A DNA stretch of 64,000 bases from JAJDXO01 sp965213765 (GCA_965213765.1 OZ243926.1:372001-436000), one strand, 5' to 3'; counted from the first letter of the stretch, positions 53,037 through 62,302 are shown. Notes: a model not told the origin generated them from the sequence alone. Program-made: numbers and translations.

Positions 53037-54440
53037 TCAGACAAGGCCCTTGGGCGGCTCGAGCCCGCTGGCTTCGAGCTGCTCGGCGACCGCTGATTTA
53101 AGCCGGGCAAGCGCCTGTGAATCAGCCGCTTCGCACCGGGCCACCAATACCGCTTGGGTATTGGATGCCCTGAGCAGCCACCATCCGTCGCTGGTTTCGA
53201 CACGGACGCCATCAATGTCGCGCACCGTGATGCCGCGGCGTCCCTTGAGCCGTGCCTTGACCTCGTCAATCACGTCGAACTTCCTGTTCTCGGCGCACTC
53301 GAATCGCAGTTCCGGCGTGTTGACCATCTGCGGCAGCGAGTCCCGCACCTCCGCGAGCCGCCGATTGGCGGCGGCGAGCACGCTCATCACCCGGACGGCG
53401 GCATACAGGGCATCGTCATATCCGTAATGGCCTTCGGCGATGAAGATGTGACCGCTCATCTCGCCGGCCAGGGGCGAGCCGGTTTCGGCCATCTTGGTCT
53501 TGATCAGCGAGTGGCCGGCCTTCCACATCACGGGCTTGCCGCCGGCGCGTTCGATTTCGTCGAACAACACCTGGCTTGCCTTTACGTCGGCGATGATGGT
53601 GGCGCCCGGATTGCGGCTCAGCACGTCACGCGCCAGCAACACCATGATCTGGTCACCCCAGAGCACCCTGCCTTCGGAGTCGATCAACCCGATCCGGTCC
53701 CCATCGCCGTCAAATGCGAACCCCAAATCGCAATGTTCCTTGGTCACCAGTTCCTTCAGCTGCTCAAGATTCTCCTCCACCGTCGGATCGGGGTGATGGG
53801 CGGGAAACGTGCCGTCGATCTCCGTATTGATGGCGTAGTGGGAGTGCGGCAGCCGCCTCAGCAGCTTCTTGAGAACATCGCCGGCGGCGCCGTTGCCTGA
53901 ATCCCAGGCGACCCGAAGCGGCACGCCCAGGCTGAACCCGCCGGCAAGCTGATCGACATAAGCGTCCTCGACATCGACCTCCTCGACCTCGCCGCTGCCC
54001 GACGAAAATTTGCCGGCGCCGGCCCGTACGCCCAGCGCCTGAATATCGGCGCCATAGAACGGCTTGTGACCGAGCACCATCTTGATGCCGTTATGGTCCG
54101 GCGGATTGTGGGAGCCGGTGACCATCATGCCGGCATCCACGTCCAGATGGTGGGTGGCGAAGTAAAGCATCGGCGTCGGACCCCGTCCGATCAGGCGCAC
54201 GTCGGCACCGGCGGCAGTCAGCCCCTCGGTGAGCGCGGCACACAATTCCGGGGAACTGATCCGGCCATCGTAACCGACCGCAACCACCGGATTTCCATCC
54301 CGGCCGGCATTTTCACCCACGATCGAGCCGAAGGTCCGTCCGATGACCCGAACATCATCGGCGCCCAGGGTGTCGCCGACAATGCCGCGGATGTCGTACT
54401 CCCGGAGGATTGTCGGGTCCAATTTTCGGCTATCGGTCAT
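53037..54440 (-). CDS. Phosphomannomutase/phosphoglucomutase
   Basis: A 467-residue alpha-D-phosphohexomutase that interconverts 6- and 1-phosphates of glucose or mannose. The phosphoserine loop is TGSHNPPDHNGIKM, the metal loop is FAFDGDGDRIG, the sugar loop is MSGHIFIAEGH, and the phosphate-binding segment RASNTQAVLVARCEA completes the four domains. It is downstream of ugd and galU in the same direction, so it probably supplies glucose 1-phosphate for them. Confidence 0.95.
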   Translation of the reverse strand: MTDSRKLDPTILREYDIRGIVGDTLGADDVRVIGRTFGSIVGENAGRDGNPVVAVGYDGRISSPELCAALTEGLTAAGADVRLIGRGPTPMLYFATHHLDVDAGMMVTGSHNPPDHNGIKMVLGHKPFYGADIQALGVRAGAGKFSSGSGEVEEVDVEDAYVDQLAGGFSLGVPLRVAWDSGNGAAGDVLKKLLRRLPHSHYAINTEIDGTFPAHHPDPTVEENLEQLKELVTKEHCDLGFAFDGDGDRIGLIDSEGRVLWGDQIMVLLARDVLSRNPGATIIADVKASQVLFDEIERAGGKPVMWKAGHSLIKTKMAETGSPLAGEMSGHIFIAEGHYGYDDALYAAVRVMSVLAAANRRLAEVRDSLPQMVNTPELRFECAENRKFDVIDEVKARLKGRRGITVRDIDGVRVETSDGWWLLRASNTQAVLVARCEAADSQALARLKSAVAEQLEASGLEPPKGLV

Positions 54441-54464
54441 AGGAGCCCCCTCCCGCGCCTTTTA

Positions 54465-55790
54465 TTATGCGGCGGACGGCGATGCCCCCGGCCGGCCAAC
54501 GCAACTGTAGTCAAAGCCGGCGGCAGCCATCTCATCCGGATTATAGATGTTTCTATAGTCTACCATGCAAGGCCGCTTCATGAGCGATTTCACGCGTTCC
54601 AGATCCAATGCCCGAAACTCATTCCACTCGGTGACGATGGCGACCACGTCGGAGCCTTCGACGGCGTCGTAGGAGGTCTCGCACCAGGTCACCCCGTCGA
54701 TGAGTTCCCGGGCTTCTTCCATTCCCCGGGGATCGAAGACCCGGACCTCGGCGCCGGCCTCAACCAGCGCCGGCACGATGTCGAGGCTGGGCGAGTCCCG
54801 CATGTCGTCGGTGTTCGGTTTAAAGGTCAGCCCAAGGACCGAGACCGTCTTGCCGGTCAACGATCCCCCGCACGCCCGGATGACCTTGTCGGCCATGCGC
54901 CGCTTGCGATCATCATTGACCGATACCACCGTTTCGACAATCTTGACCGGGCTTCCGGAATCCTGGGCCGTTCGCACCAGGGCGAGAGTATCCTTGGGGA
55001 AGCAAGACCCGCCATATCCCGGCCCCGCGTGAAGAAACTTGCGGCCAATCCGGCCATCGAGACCGATACCGCGAGCCACGTCCTGGACATCGGCGCCCAC
55101 CGCCTCGCACAGATCAGCCATCTCATTGATGAACGTGATCTTGGTCGCCAGGAAAGTATTGGCGGCGTACTTGATCAACTCGGCCGTTCGCCGCCGGGTG
55201 AAGATAATCGGGGTTTCAATCAGATACAGCGGTCGGTAGAGGCCCCGCATCACCTCATTGGCCCGCTCCGAAGTGGATCCGATTACCACCCGGTCCGGCC
55301 GCATGAAGTCGTTGATCGCCGAGCCTTCGCGCAGGAACTCCGGATTGGACACCACATCGAATTCGGCGTTGGGACGCACCTGACGGACGATGTTTTCCAC
55401 CGCGTCCCCGGTGCCCACGGGCACCGTCGATTTGGTGACGATCACGGTGTACCCGTCCATGGCTTCGGCGATTTCGCGGGCCGCGTCGTAGACGTAGGTC
55501 AGATCGGCGTGCCCGTCGCCGCGGCGGCTCGGTGTGCCGACGGCGATAAATACCGCGTCGGCCCCCTGAACGCCGTCTTCAAGTTTCGTTGCAAAGGACA
55601 GACGTCCGGCCGCGACGCTCTTCTCCACGAGGGCGTCCAATTCCGGCTCATAGATCGGTATTTCACCGGCTTTCAGTCGATTGATCTTGGTTTCATCCTT
55701 GTCGACGCAAACCACCTCCACGCCGAACCCGGAGAAACAGGCGCCGGAAACCAGACCAACATAGCCGGTGCCGATCATGGCAATTTTCAT
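54465..55790 (-). CDS. ugd: UDP-glucose 6-dehydrogenase
   Basis: A 441-residue NAD-dependent dehydrogenase that oxidises UDP-glucose to UDP-glucuronate. The N-terminal Rossmann motif is MIGTGYVGLVSGACFSGFG, the catalytic Cys lies in GPGYGGSCFPKD, and LGLTFKPNTDDMRDSPSLDI begins the C-terminal domain. GDP-mannose dehydrogenase is the close alternative, but the adjacent galU gene favours UDP-glucose. It is 24 bases upstream of the phosphohexomutase gene. Confidence 0.95.
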   Translation of the reverse strand: MKIAMIGTGYVGLVSGACFSGFGVEVVCVDKDETKINRLKAGEIPIYEPELDALVEKSVAAGRLSFATKLEDGVQGADAVFIAVGTPSRRGDGHADLTYVYDAAREIAEAMDGYTVIVTKSTVPVGTGDAVENIVRQVRPNAEFDVVSNPEFLREGSAINDFMRPDRVVIGSTSERANEVMRGLYRPLYLIETPIIFTRRRTAELIKYAANTFLATKITFINEMADLCEAVGADVQDVARGIGLDGRIGRKFLHAGPGYGGSCFPKDTLALVRTAQDSGSPVKIVETVVSVNDDRKRRMADKVIRACGGSLTGKTVSVLGLTFKPNTDDMRDSPSLDIVPALVEAGAEVRVFDPRGMEEARELIDGVTWCETSYDAVEGSDVVAIVTEWNEFRALDLERVKSLMKRPCMVDYRNIYNPDEMAAAGFDYSCVGRPGASPSAA

Positions 55791-55840
55791 GTGGGACTAT
55801 CCTTCACGTTCAAGCGCGGCGCGAATTCAGAATCCGCCTG

Positions 55841-56710
55841 TCATCCGTAGGCCGCGAGAATTTCCTTTACACGATCGGTCATATCGTCTCGATCCAAACC
55901 GAACGCAATGTTGGCTTCAATGAAACCCAACCGGTTTCCGCAATCGAAACGGCGGCCCTCAAACCGGAGACCATGAAGCGCGATGTCTCCGATCGTCCGC
56001 GCCATGGCGTCGGTCAACTGGATTTCGCCACCCGACCCCTTCTCCTGCCGATCCAACTCGCTGAGGACCTGGGGTTGCAGGATGTAACGCCCGATAATCG
56101 ATAGGGTGGACGGTGCGTCGGCCGGGTTCGGTTTCTCTACCAGGTCCCGGGCCCGCGCCAATGTCCCATCATCCTCCACCACATCAAGAATACCGTAGCG
56201 GTCGGTATCCTCCTTCGGGACATCCTCCGCCGCCACAAGGTTGCCGCCGGTCCGCTTGTAGACATCGATCATCTGGGCGAGGCAACCGGGCTCCGCAAGG
56301 ATCAGATCATCGGCCAGCAGGACGGCAAACGGCTCGTCGCCGATGAGATAGCGGGCACACCATACGGCATGCCCCAGCCCCAGGGGATGCTGCTGACGGG
56401 TATAGGCGATCCGGCCGGCCTCGGGCATGACCTCGCGGATGGCGGCCAGTGCTTCGGTCTTTCCCTGCTCCTCAAGGGAGTGCTCAAGTTCGGAAGAGGC
56501 ATCGAAGTGGTCCTCGATGGCGCTTTTGGCGCGGCCGGTGACGAAAATGAACTCTTCAATCCCCGCTGCCCGGGCCTCGTCGACCGCGTACTGGATCAGC
56601 GGCCGATCGACCACCGGCAGCATTTCCTTGGGCATCGCCTTCGTTGCCGGCAGGAAGCGGGTCCCCTGACCGGCCACCGGAAATACCGCTTTTCGAATTG
56701 GATTTGCCAT
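55841..56710 (-). CDS. galU: UTP-glucose-1-phosphate uridylyltransferase
   Basis: A 289-residue nucleotidyltransferase that makes UDP-glucose from UTP and glucose 1-phosphate. The nucleotide-binding start is VFPVAGQGTRFLPATKAMPK and continues with EMLPVVDRPLIQYAVDEA; the metal site is VLLADDLIL, followed by the Glu in GRYILQPQVL and the FEGRRFDCGNRLGF segment. I start at ATG 56710; an upstream extension in the same frame has unlikely composition. It heads the row galU-ugd-phosphohexomutase. Confidence 0.96.
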   Translation of the reverse strand: MANPIRKAVFPVAGQGTRFLPATKAMPKEMLPVVDRPLIQYAVDEARAAGIEEFIFVTGRAKSAIEDHFDASSELEHSLEEQGKTEALAAIREVMPEAGRIAYTRQQHPLGLGHAVWCARYLIGDEPFAVLLADDLILAEPGCLAQMIDVYKRTGGNLVAAEDVPKEDTDRYGILDVVEDDGTLARARDLVEKPNPADAPSTLSIIGRYILQPQVLSELDRQEKGSGGEIQLTDAMARTIGDIALHGLRFEGRRFDCGNRLGFIEANIAFGLDRDDMTDRVKEILAAYG

Positions 56711-57163
56711 GAACCCCCCAAAGAGAGGCCGGGGACCGGCCGGAATGGAAGCAACGCGCGGCGCGCGCTCCCCGGGTTGTGCCATAGGCATCTTCGCCGG
56801 GCAAGGACACCGCCGGCAACCGGCCGAACCCGGCATAATTCTAAACCTTTAGCGTGTGGCGAAGCCGTAGCTGCCCACGCAAACCGACACTATGTGCTTG
56901 ATATTCATAGAGTAAAATGCCCGAATCGCAACTTGTAACAATTTCCTCGCATTGGGGGATCGCACCGGCCCGGCCGCCGGTCCGGGCGTTGGGGCGGTAC
57001 ACGGCGGGCATTGGGCGGCATAGGGCGGCATTGTCACCCGAGATTCGCCACCGCCGGCCATGTCCTGCCGCAGGTCGTACGGGACAGGATGGGGCCAGCA
57101 AGGTATTTTTCTTTGAGCTAGAGCATAGCCACGACGGCTGAACGCGCGGAAAGGATCAGAGCG
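56711..57163. other. Intergenic region between divergent galU and the decarboxylase gene
   Basis: No gene is supported here. A G/C-rich part (about 56960-57060) includes two copies of gggcggcat. An AT-richer patch lies at 56840-56950. Promoters for both divergent genes are expected; I cannot place them with confidence. Confidence 0.4.
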
Positions 57164-58147
57164 ATGAATGGCAAAATTGCATTGGAGGAGCACATGGCTC
57201 TTCCGGAAACCCTGGACGATTCCTTGAATATAGTGGGCGCGGCGCCCGGTTGGGATTTGCTTCGCGACCGGCTGCTGGATATCGGGGAGTTGCGCCTCGA
57301 ACAGATGGATAAGCATGGAATTGAAGTGACCCTGGTGTCGCTCAATGCCCCGGCCATTCAGGCAATCGTCGACCGTCAGGAAGCGGCGGAGATATCCATC
57401 CGGGCAAACGACCACCTCGCCGAACAAGTGGCGAAGCACCCGAACCGGTTCCGGGGGTTCGCCGCGCTCCCCATGCAGGACCCGGAACTGGCGTCGAAGG
57501 AGCTGGTCAGGTGCGTCAACGACCTGGGCTTTGTCGGTGCGATGGTCAACGGCTTCACCCAGCGCGACGTTTCCGATTCCGTTGTCTATTACGATATCCC
57601 CGAATACCGGAGTTTCTGGGCGACGGTCGCCGAGCTCGACGTGCCGTTCTATCTGCACCCCCGGGCGCAGATCAAAGAGCGCGATTTCGCCACCGCGGGC
57701 CATCCCTGGCTGGAAACCGCCGTCTGGGGATTCGCCCGCGAGACCTCGATCCACGCCCTGCGCCTCTGCGGCTCCGGCCTGTTCGATGAATATCCCGGCC
57801 TCAAGGTGGTATTGGGACACCTGGGTGAGCGCATCCCCTACGACCTGTGGCGCATCGACGCCCGGATGACGATAACCGGCGCCGATTACAAGGGCACACG
57901 TCCCATCGGTCAGATTTTCAAGGAGCACTTCCACATCACGACCTCGGGCAATTTCTCCGATACCACGCTTCGCTGTTGCCTGGATGAAATGGGCGTCGAC
58001 CATCTGATGTTTTCCGTCGACTACCCGTTCGAAGAGACCGACGAGGCGGCCACTTGGTACGACAACACGCCCGTCCTCGACGATCGGCAGCGCCGGCAAA
58101 TCGGCCGCGACAACGCCAACGAACTGTTCAAGCTCGGGCTCGACTAG
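57164..58147 (+). CDS. Amidohydrolase-type decarboxylase (gamma-resorcylate decarboxylase-like)
   Basis: A 327-residue member of the ACMSD-like branch of the amidohydrolase superfamily. It starts MNGKIALEEHMALPETL (metal-binding EEH region) and has QDPELASKELVRCVNDLGFV, FYLHPRAQ, LGHLGERIPYDLWRIDAR and MFSVDYPFEETDEA (metal-ligand Asp). Length and motif order fit gamma-resorcylate (2,6-dihydroxybenzoate) decarboxylases. The reaction could be decarboxylation of a hydroxybenzoate; the exact substrate is open. It is followed at once by the EipB gene. Confidence 0.85.
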   Translation: MNGKIALEEHMALPETLDDSLNIVGAAPGWDLLRDRLLDIGELRLEQMDKHGIEVTLVSLNAPAIQAIVDRQEAAEISIRANDHLAEQVAKHPNRFRGFAALPMQDPELASKELVRCVNDLGFVGAMVNGFTQRDVSDSVVYYDIPEYRSFWATVAELDVPFYLHPRAQIKERDFATAGHPWLETAVWGFARETSIHALRLCGSGLFDEYPGLKVVLGHLGERIPYDLWRIDARMTITGADYKGTRPIGQIFKEHFHITTSGNFSDTTLRCCLDEMGVDHLMFSVDYPFEETDEAATWYDNTPVLDDRQRRQIGRDNANELFKLGLD

Positions 58148-58148
58148 G

Positions 58149-58955
58149 GTGCGGTTGGCCCGCTACGTCGCGTTCGCGGCTACCGTCCCGGCGGTCGCCT
58201 GGAGCGGCGCGGCGGAGGGCGCCCAGCGCCTCCAGCCCCACGAGGCCGTCTACGACATAGCCGTCAAGGAATGGCGGGCAGGCGGCGCACCGGACGGGTT
58301 TCGCGGCCGGGCGGTGATCCGGGTCAGCGAAGGCTGTGAGAACTGGACCACGGAATTCGGCATGCGGATTGGCGCGATGCTGCGAAACGGCCGGGATTTC
58401 GCCTTTAGCTCGTCCACCCGCTCGCTCGAAAACAAGGCGGCGACCGCCCTCGCCTTCACGCACAAGATCAATATCAATGGTCGGTCCACCGCCGAACTCA
58501 AGGGCACCGTTTTCCGCCCGGCGGCAGGCGCCGCCGGGCGCATTCGATGGACCAAGCCGGAACCGGTCACCAGCAGTCTGGCGGCGGGGGTCCTGTTCCC
58601 GATGGAATCCTTCTTCAAGTCGGTCGGACAGATCGAGGCGGGGAAGAAAGCGCTGAGCTACCGGATGTTCGATGGCTCGGATATCCGTCCGGCCCGCGCA
58701 TTCGAGCTGATTACGGGCATCGCCGTCGGCCGGCGCCCGAATATCGAAGGCGATGCCGACCTGCTCGACGCCAAGGCCTGGCGGGTGACCGGGTCATACT
58801 TCGACGACCGCAAGGAAGATGCCGAACCTACCACCACCTTCGTGCAGGTGTTTCATTTCAACGGGATTGCCGGCTTTCAGCAAATCGATACCGGGTTCGC
58901 GACCCTCGATCTGAACCTCAAGCGCCTGAACGCGCTGAAACGGCCGGCCTGCTAG
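58149..58955 (+). CDS. EipB-like (DUF1849) envelope integrity protein
   Basis: A 268-residue exported protein of the DUF1849/EipB family of alphaproteobacteria. A signal peptide ends near GAAEGA. The domain starts LQPHEAVYDIAVKEWRAG, and later has NINGRSTAELKGTVF and the ending DTGFATLDLNLKRLNAL. EipB is a beta-spiral periplasmic protein needed for envelope integrity in Brucella. The start is GTG at 58149, one base after the stop codon of the decarboxylase gene. Confidence 0.9.
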   Translation: MRLARYVAFAATVPAVAWSGAAEGAQRLQPHEAVYDIAVKEWRAGGAPDGFRGRAVIRVSEGCENWTTEFGMRIGAMLRNGRDFAFSSSTRSLENKAATALAFTHKININGRSTAELKGTVFRPAAGAAGRIRWTKPEPVTSSLAAGVLFPMESFFKSVGQIEAGKKALSYRMFDGSDIRPARAFELITGIAVGRRPNIEGDADLLDAKAWRVTGSYFDDRKEDAEPTTTFVQVFHFNGIAGFQQIDTGFATLDLNLKRLNALKRPAC

Positions 58956-59103
58956 CGGCGACCGCTCATTCCGCCATTTGACCAGTTGCCGTTGAGCGTC
59001 GGAACAAACCTTTAAATATTGTGAGTCCCTGGCCTGTTGGGGTTCTCCGCCTATGACCCGGATGCCGGCGGTGCCGCCAGGGCCGGGAGAGCGATCCGCC
59101 TCA

Positions 59104-59835
59104 TCAAGTCCCCAGCAACAAATCTTTGGCCTGGTTGATCTTGGTCGCCAGATAGGTCGAACCGCCCCGGTCGGGATGCACTTTAGTCATAAGGTCCCGG
59201 TGAGCGTCCTTGATCTCGTCCTCGGTCGGGTCGCCGTCGAGCCCCAGCACCTCGAGCGCCTCGTCACGGGTCATGGCGCCGCTGCCGGCTGCCGTCCTGC
59301 CCGACCCGTCACCGGCGCCGGCGGCGCCCGCGCGCTCCCGCCACTCGTCGGGATGATAGCGCTCCAGGTAGGCCATCAGGACCTGCGCCGACTGTTCGTC
59401 GGCCGCGCATTCACCAAGCAGGCCAATGAGCTGGTCCAGAGACAGGTCGTGCAGCATCCGGCCCTGGTAACTGCCCTGCAGCACCTCGCCGTCCATCTCG
59501 CCCGATCCCAGGTCCAGATTCATGCGCAGGAAAGCTGTCTCGACTTGGGATGACTGCCCGGCGCCCGGCTGGGTACCCGACGACATGCGCTGCCAATTCT
59601 TACGCATCCTCTTGAGCGCCCGGAAACGAATGATCCACGGAAGCAGGGCGGGCAGGATAAAGAACAGAAATGTCGCCCCGCCCCGAAGCACCAGAAAGAT
59701 GGTCAGCGGGACGAAAATGACGACAAGCGCAATCTTCAGGACCTTGGCCAGTTGAGTCGGCGGCGCCGAGGCAAACCAACGGGCAGCCAGAAACAGGCCG
59801 ATGAGGATCGCGACTCCCAGGATGAATGTCGGCAT
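59104..59835 (-). CDS. Membrane-anchored DnaJ-domain protein
   Basis: A 243-residue protein. Residues about 1-20 and 32-70 hold hydrophobic helices (FILGVAILIGLFLAARW, IALVVIFVPLTIFLVL), then a cytoplasmic part, and a C-terminal J-domain (about 185-243) with the HPD tripeptide in LMTKVHPDRGGST. The layout recalls Tim14-like or TerB-linked J-proteins and would recruit a Hsp70 to the membrane. It follows the VWA gene after seven bases, suggesting the two work together. Confidence 0.88.
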   Translation of the reverse strand: MPTFILGVAILIGLFLAARWFASAPPTQLAKVLKIALVVIFVPLTIFLVLRGGATFLFFILPALLPWIIRFRALKRMRKNWQRMSSGTQPGAGQSSQVETAFLRMNLDLGSGEMDGEVLQGSYQGRMLHDLSLDQLIGLLGECAADEQSAQVLMAYLERYHPDEWRERAGAAGAGDGSGRTAAGSGAMTRDEALEVLGLDGDPTEDEIKDAHRDLMTKVHPDRGGSTYLATKINQAKDLLLGT

Positions 59836-59842
59836 GGGCCCG

Positions 59843-60553
59843 TTAACCCCGATTCACCTGATGGGCGATCTGCAGGACGGCGCCTCCCTGGCTCTTGGCC
59901 AAATCTTCGAGCGCCGGCCGGCCGCCGGCGGCGTAGACCGCCACTGCCTGAAGAAGCTCCCTCAAGGTCTGGGCACTCGAGGCGTCGAACCGACAATAGG
60001 CGCCGTTGGTCAGCGCGGCGATTTGCTTGAAGGCAAACTCCGCCATGCCGTCATACCCCTCCTGGAAGACGAAGACCGGCACACCGAGAATGCCCAACTC
60101 GCCGGCAATGTGGCCGAGTTTATCGACGTCCTCCTCGACGCAATCGCCGACAAATACCAGCGCGTCGACCGGCTTCTTCTTCGTTTCCTGGACCGCGTGC
60201 CGCAGCACCTTGGCGATCTGGGTCTCACCTGCCAGGCAGAAGACACCGGTCATCTGGCGAAGCAGCGCCTGTGAATCGGTCATCCACTTGGTGGCCTTGA
60301 ATTCGCCAAAGCCGCGGTAATAGCAGAGCTGGATTTCCAAACCGCCCAACGCCGCGGTTTCCTGAAACATGGCGCCTTGAAGACTGCTGGCCCGGTCCCA
60401 AGTGGGCTCCCGGCTCGCCGTCGCGTCCATGGCGAACAACAGGCGACCGGGATCGCTGCTGGACGTCGCCCGTTTTGGCGTCAGCGCGACCCTCTGGAGA
60501 AATTCCTGGACCTCGTCCGACGAGGACTTGGTCGGCAGCTTCCTGTCGGCCAT
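59843..60553 (-). CDS. VWA-domain protein
   Basis: A 236-residue cytoplasmic protein with a von Willebrand factor A-like fold. The metal-ion-dependent adhesion site starts in LLFAMDATASREPTWDRASS (DxTxS), and later residues include VDALVFVGDCVEEDVDKLG and VFVFQEGYDG. It has no signal peptide or membrane helix. Its partner and role are unknown; the closely linked J-protein gene suggests a chaperone-related complex. The start is ATG at 60553. Confidence 0.88.
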   Translation of the reverse strand: MADRKLPTKSSSDEVQEFLQRVALTPKRATSSSDPGRLLFAMDATASREPTWDRASSLQGAMFQETAALGGLEIQLCYYRGFGEFKATKWMTDSQALLRQMTGVFCLAGETQIAKVLRHAVQETKKKPVDALVFVGDCVEEDVDKLGHIAGELGILGVPVFVFQEGYDGMAEFAFKQIAALTNGAYCRFDASSAQTLRELLQAVAVYAAGGRPALEDLAKSQGGAVLQIAHQVNRG

Positions 60554-60735
60554 TCGATATTTCCTCGCCTAGCTGCGTGCTCTGGTGGCTTGCATCGGCT
60601 TAGTTCGGGCGCTCGTCCCGCCCGGATTTCCCGCTCAAAATAAGAAAAGCAGGGGCAAGGAGTCTAGCCCTGCCCCGGCATCAAAACAACACGCGCAAAG
60701 AGGTCCCTTGGCTTTCTAGCAGGCTGCTGAAAAAG

Positions 60736-61062
60736 TCACCATTTCCGAGCTTTTAGAATAGCCTCGTCCCCGAGGTGGAAGCGGATTTCGATTTCGAGAG
60801 TTCCGTCATCTTCGAGATCGGCGGAGCCGTCGCCGCTGGCCTCGTCCATTTCATCGAACCCTTGCCAGGTGAAGAAAATCGTCCTCGGGGCGTATTGGCA
60901 ATCGAGGCCGCCGTTGACGCAACCGAATGCGAATTCTCCGTGGCCGTGGCCATCGAAGGTGATATGGGCGGGCTCCACGAGGTCGAGGTAATCGCGGTCC
61001 CACAGGTCAGCCTCGACGATGCGCCATTTGCCGGTCGCCGCGCAGGCCACGCCGCCGCTCAC
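60736..61062 (-). CDS. Passenger protein of the IS5-family element
   Basis: A 108-residue soluble protein coded inside the IS downstream of the transposase gene. The core is KWRIVEADLWDRDYLDLVEP, FDGHGHGEFAFGCVNGGLDC and the acidic tail EMDEASGDGSADLEDDG. The GTG start overlaps the transposase stop (GTGA), so the two are translated together. The family is known to me only as a companion of such elements and other loci; its role is unknown. Confidence 0.85.
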   Translation of the reverse strand: MSGGVACAATGKWRIVEADLWDRDYLDLVEPAHITFDGHGHGEFAFGCVNGGLDCQYAPRTIFFTWQGFDEMDEASGDGSADLEDDGTLEIEIRFHLGDEAILKARKW

Positions 61063-62180
61063 GGCGGCGCCTCCAGCAGCCTGGGCAATCGCATCAGGTT
61101 GCACGCGGCGAGCGCCAGGGTGAACGAGGCCTCGACCCGTCGCCGGCCGCGAAACTTGGTCTTGTCCTGACCGCCTTGGACCTTGACCCAGCCGAAGATT
61201 TCCTCGATCCGCTTGCGGATACGCTGGCTGACGGCATAGCCCGGGTGCCGCGTGGTGCGCCCGTCGATCAGGGTCTTGCGCCGCTTGCCGGTCTTGCTCG
61301 CGTAGCCCTGCACCGCGATGTGCGGCGTGACCTGGCGCTGGCGCAATTTACTGACATGTTCGGCGACGTCGAACCCCTTGTCGCCGCCCACGGTGATTCG
61401 CCGCCGGCCGCCCTTGGGGCCCACCGGACGGTGCCGATCGATCATGTCCAGCGCCGCCTCGCGTTCCGCCGTGCCGGTGGCCAGGCTCACGACGCCGCCG
61501 ACCACAAGGCCGTGGCGGTTCTCCATCAGCGCGTGGCCCATGTAACACAGCCTGCTTTCCCGCCCGTTGCCCTTGCGGTACAGCCGCGCCTCCGGATCGG
61601 TGCCGCTCTCATGGGTCTCGTTGCACCGCTTCTCGCCCCGGAAATCCCGCTCTCCGTTGCGACCAGAACCCGCGTCGTCGCCACTGTCATCATCCTTCGG
61701 TCGGAACGACTTCATCGACGCCCAGGCCTCGATCAGCGTACCGTCGACCGAGAAATGCTCCCGGTTCAGCAGATGCCGTACCCGCTTGTGCTCGATGATC
61801 CCGCGCAGAACCCGCGCCGACAGGTCCATGTCCAGGAAACGGTCGCGATTCTTGCAGAACGTGCTCGCGTCCCAAACCGCATCGTCGATGCCCAGGCCGA
61901 CAAACCAGCGGAACAGCAGGTTGAAGTCCAGATGCTCCATCAACTGGCGCTCGGAACGGATCGAATAGAGCGCCTGCAGCAGCAACGCCCGCACCAATCG
62001 CTCCGGCGGGATCGACGGGCGGCCCGTGTGCGAGTAGGCCGCTGCGAACTCCGCCGAAAGCGACGTCAGAACCTCGTTCACGATCACCCGGATCAGCCGC
62101 AGCGGATGCTTCGCCGGAACCCGGTTCTCAAGGTCGACGTAGCTGAAAAGGCTGCCGCTCGTTTGGTCCCCACCGCGCAT
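61059..62180 (-). CDS. IS5-family transposase
   Basis: A 373-residue DDE transposase, starting MRGGDQTSGSLFSYVDLENR; a frame twelve codons longer is less likely. The motifs HTGRPSIPPERLVRALLLQA, HFSVDGTLIEAWASMKSF (first Asp), TVGGDKGFDVAEHV (second Asp) and IRKRIEEIFGWVKVQGGQDK (Glu) are intact. No frameshift is present, so the element appears functional. Confidence 0.95.
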   Translation of the reverse strand: MRGGDQTSGSLFSYVDLENRVPAKHPLRLIRVIVNEVLTSLSAEFAAAYSHTGRPSIPPERLVRALLLQALYSIRSERQLMEHLDFNLLFRWFVGLGIDDAVWDASTFCKNRDRFLDMDLSARVLRGIIEHKRVRHLLNREHFSVDGTLIEAWASMKSFRPKDDDSGDDAGSGRNGERDFRGEKRCNETHESGTDPEARLYRKGNGRESRLCYMGHALMENRHGLVVGGVVSLATGTAEREAALDMIDRHRPVGPKGGRRRITVGGDKGFDVAEHVSKLRQRQVTPHIAVQGYASKTGKRRKTLIDGRTTRHPGYAVSQRIRKRIEEIFGWVKVQGGQDKTKFRGRRRVEASFTLALAACNLMRLPRLLEAPP

Positions 62181-62256
62181 CCGATCCCCCTCCGTTTTAC
62201 AAAACGAAGGAATCACGGCAAATGCTCAATTGCCAGGAGTTTTTCAGCAGCCTGCT

Positions 62257-62302
62257 AGAGCAGTTTCCGGCCAAATTGAACCATTTGACCGGAAACTGCT
62301 CT
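62257..62302. repeat. Palindromic repeat, copy 2
   Basis: The same arms as copy 1 (agagcagtttccgg and ccggaaactgctct), with a slightly different centre. It begins within the CTAG target duplication of the IS at its left and ends in CTAG at its right, so the insertion was at the very edge of this element. It stands before the DUF2786-like gene. Confidence 0.85.

Larger units (their letters stand above)
60720..62254 (-). mobile_element. IS5-family insertion sequence with passenger gene
   Basis: A complete 1535-bp element. Both ends begin CAGGCTGCTGAAAAA (15 identical bases), with TC shared after one mismatch. It is flanked by the four-base direct repeat CTAG (60716-60719 and 62255-62258), the target of the IS5 group. 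It carries a transposase gene and a second small gene. Its right target repeat is also the tip of the dispersed palindrome at 62257-62302. Confidence 0.92.
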
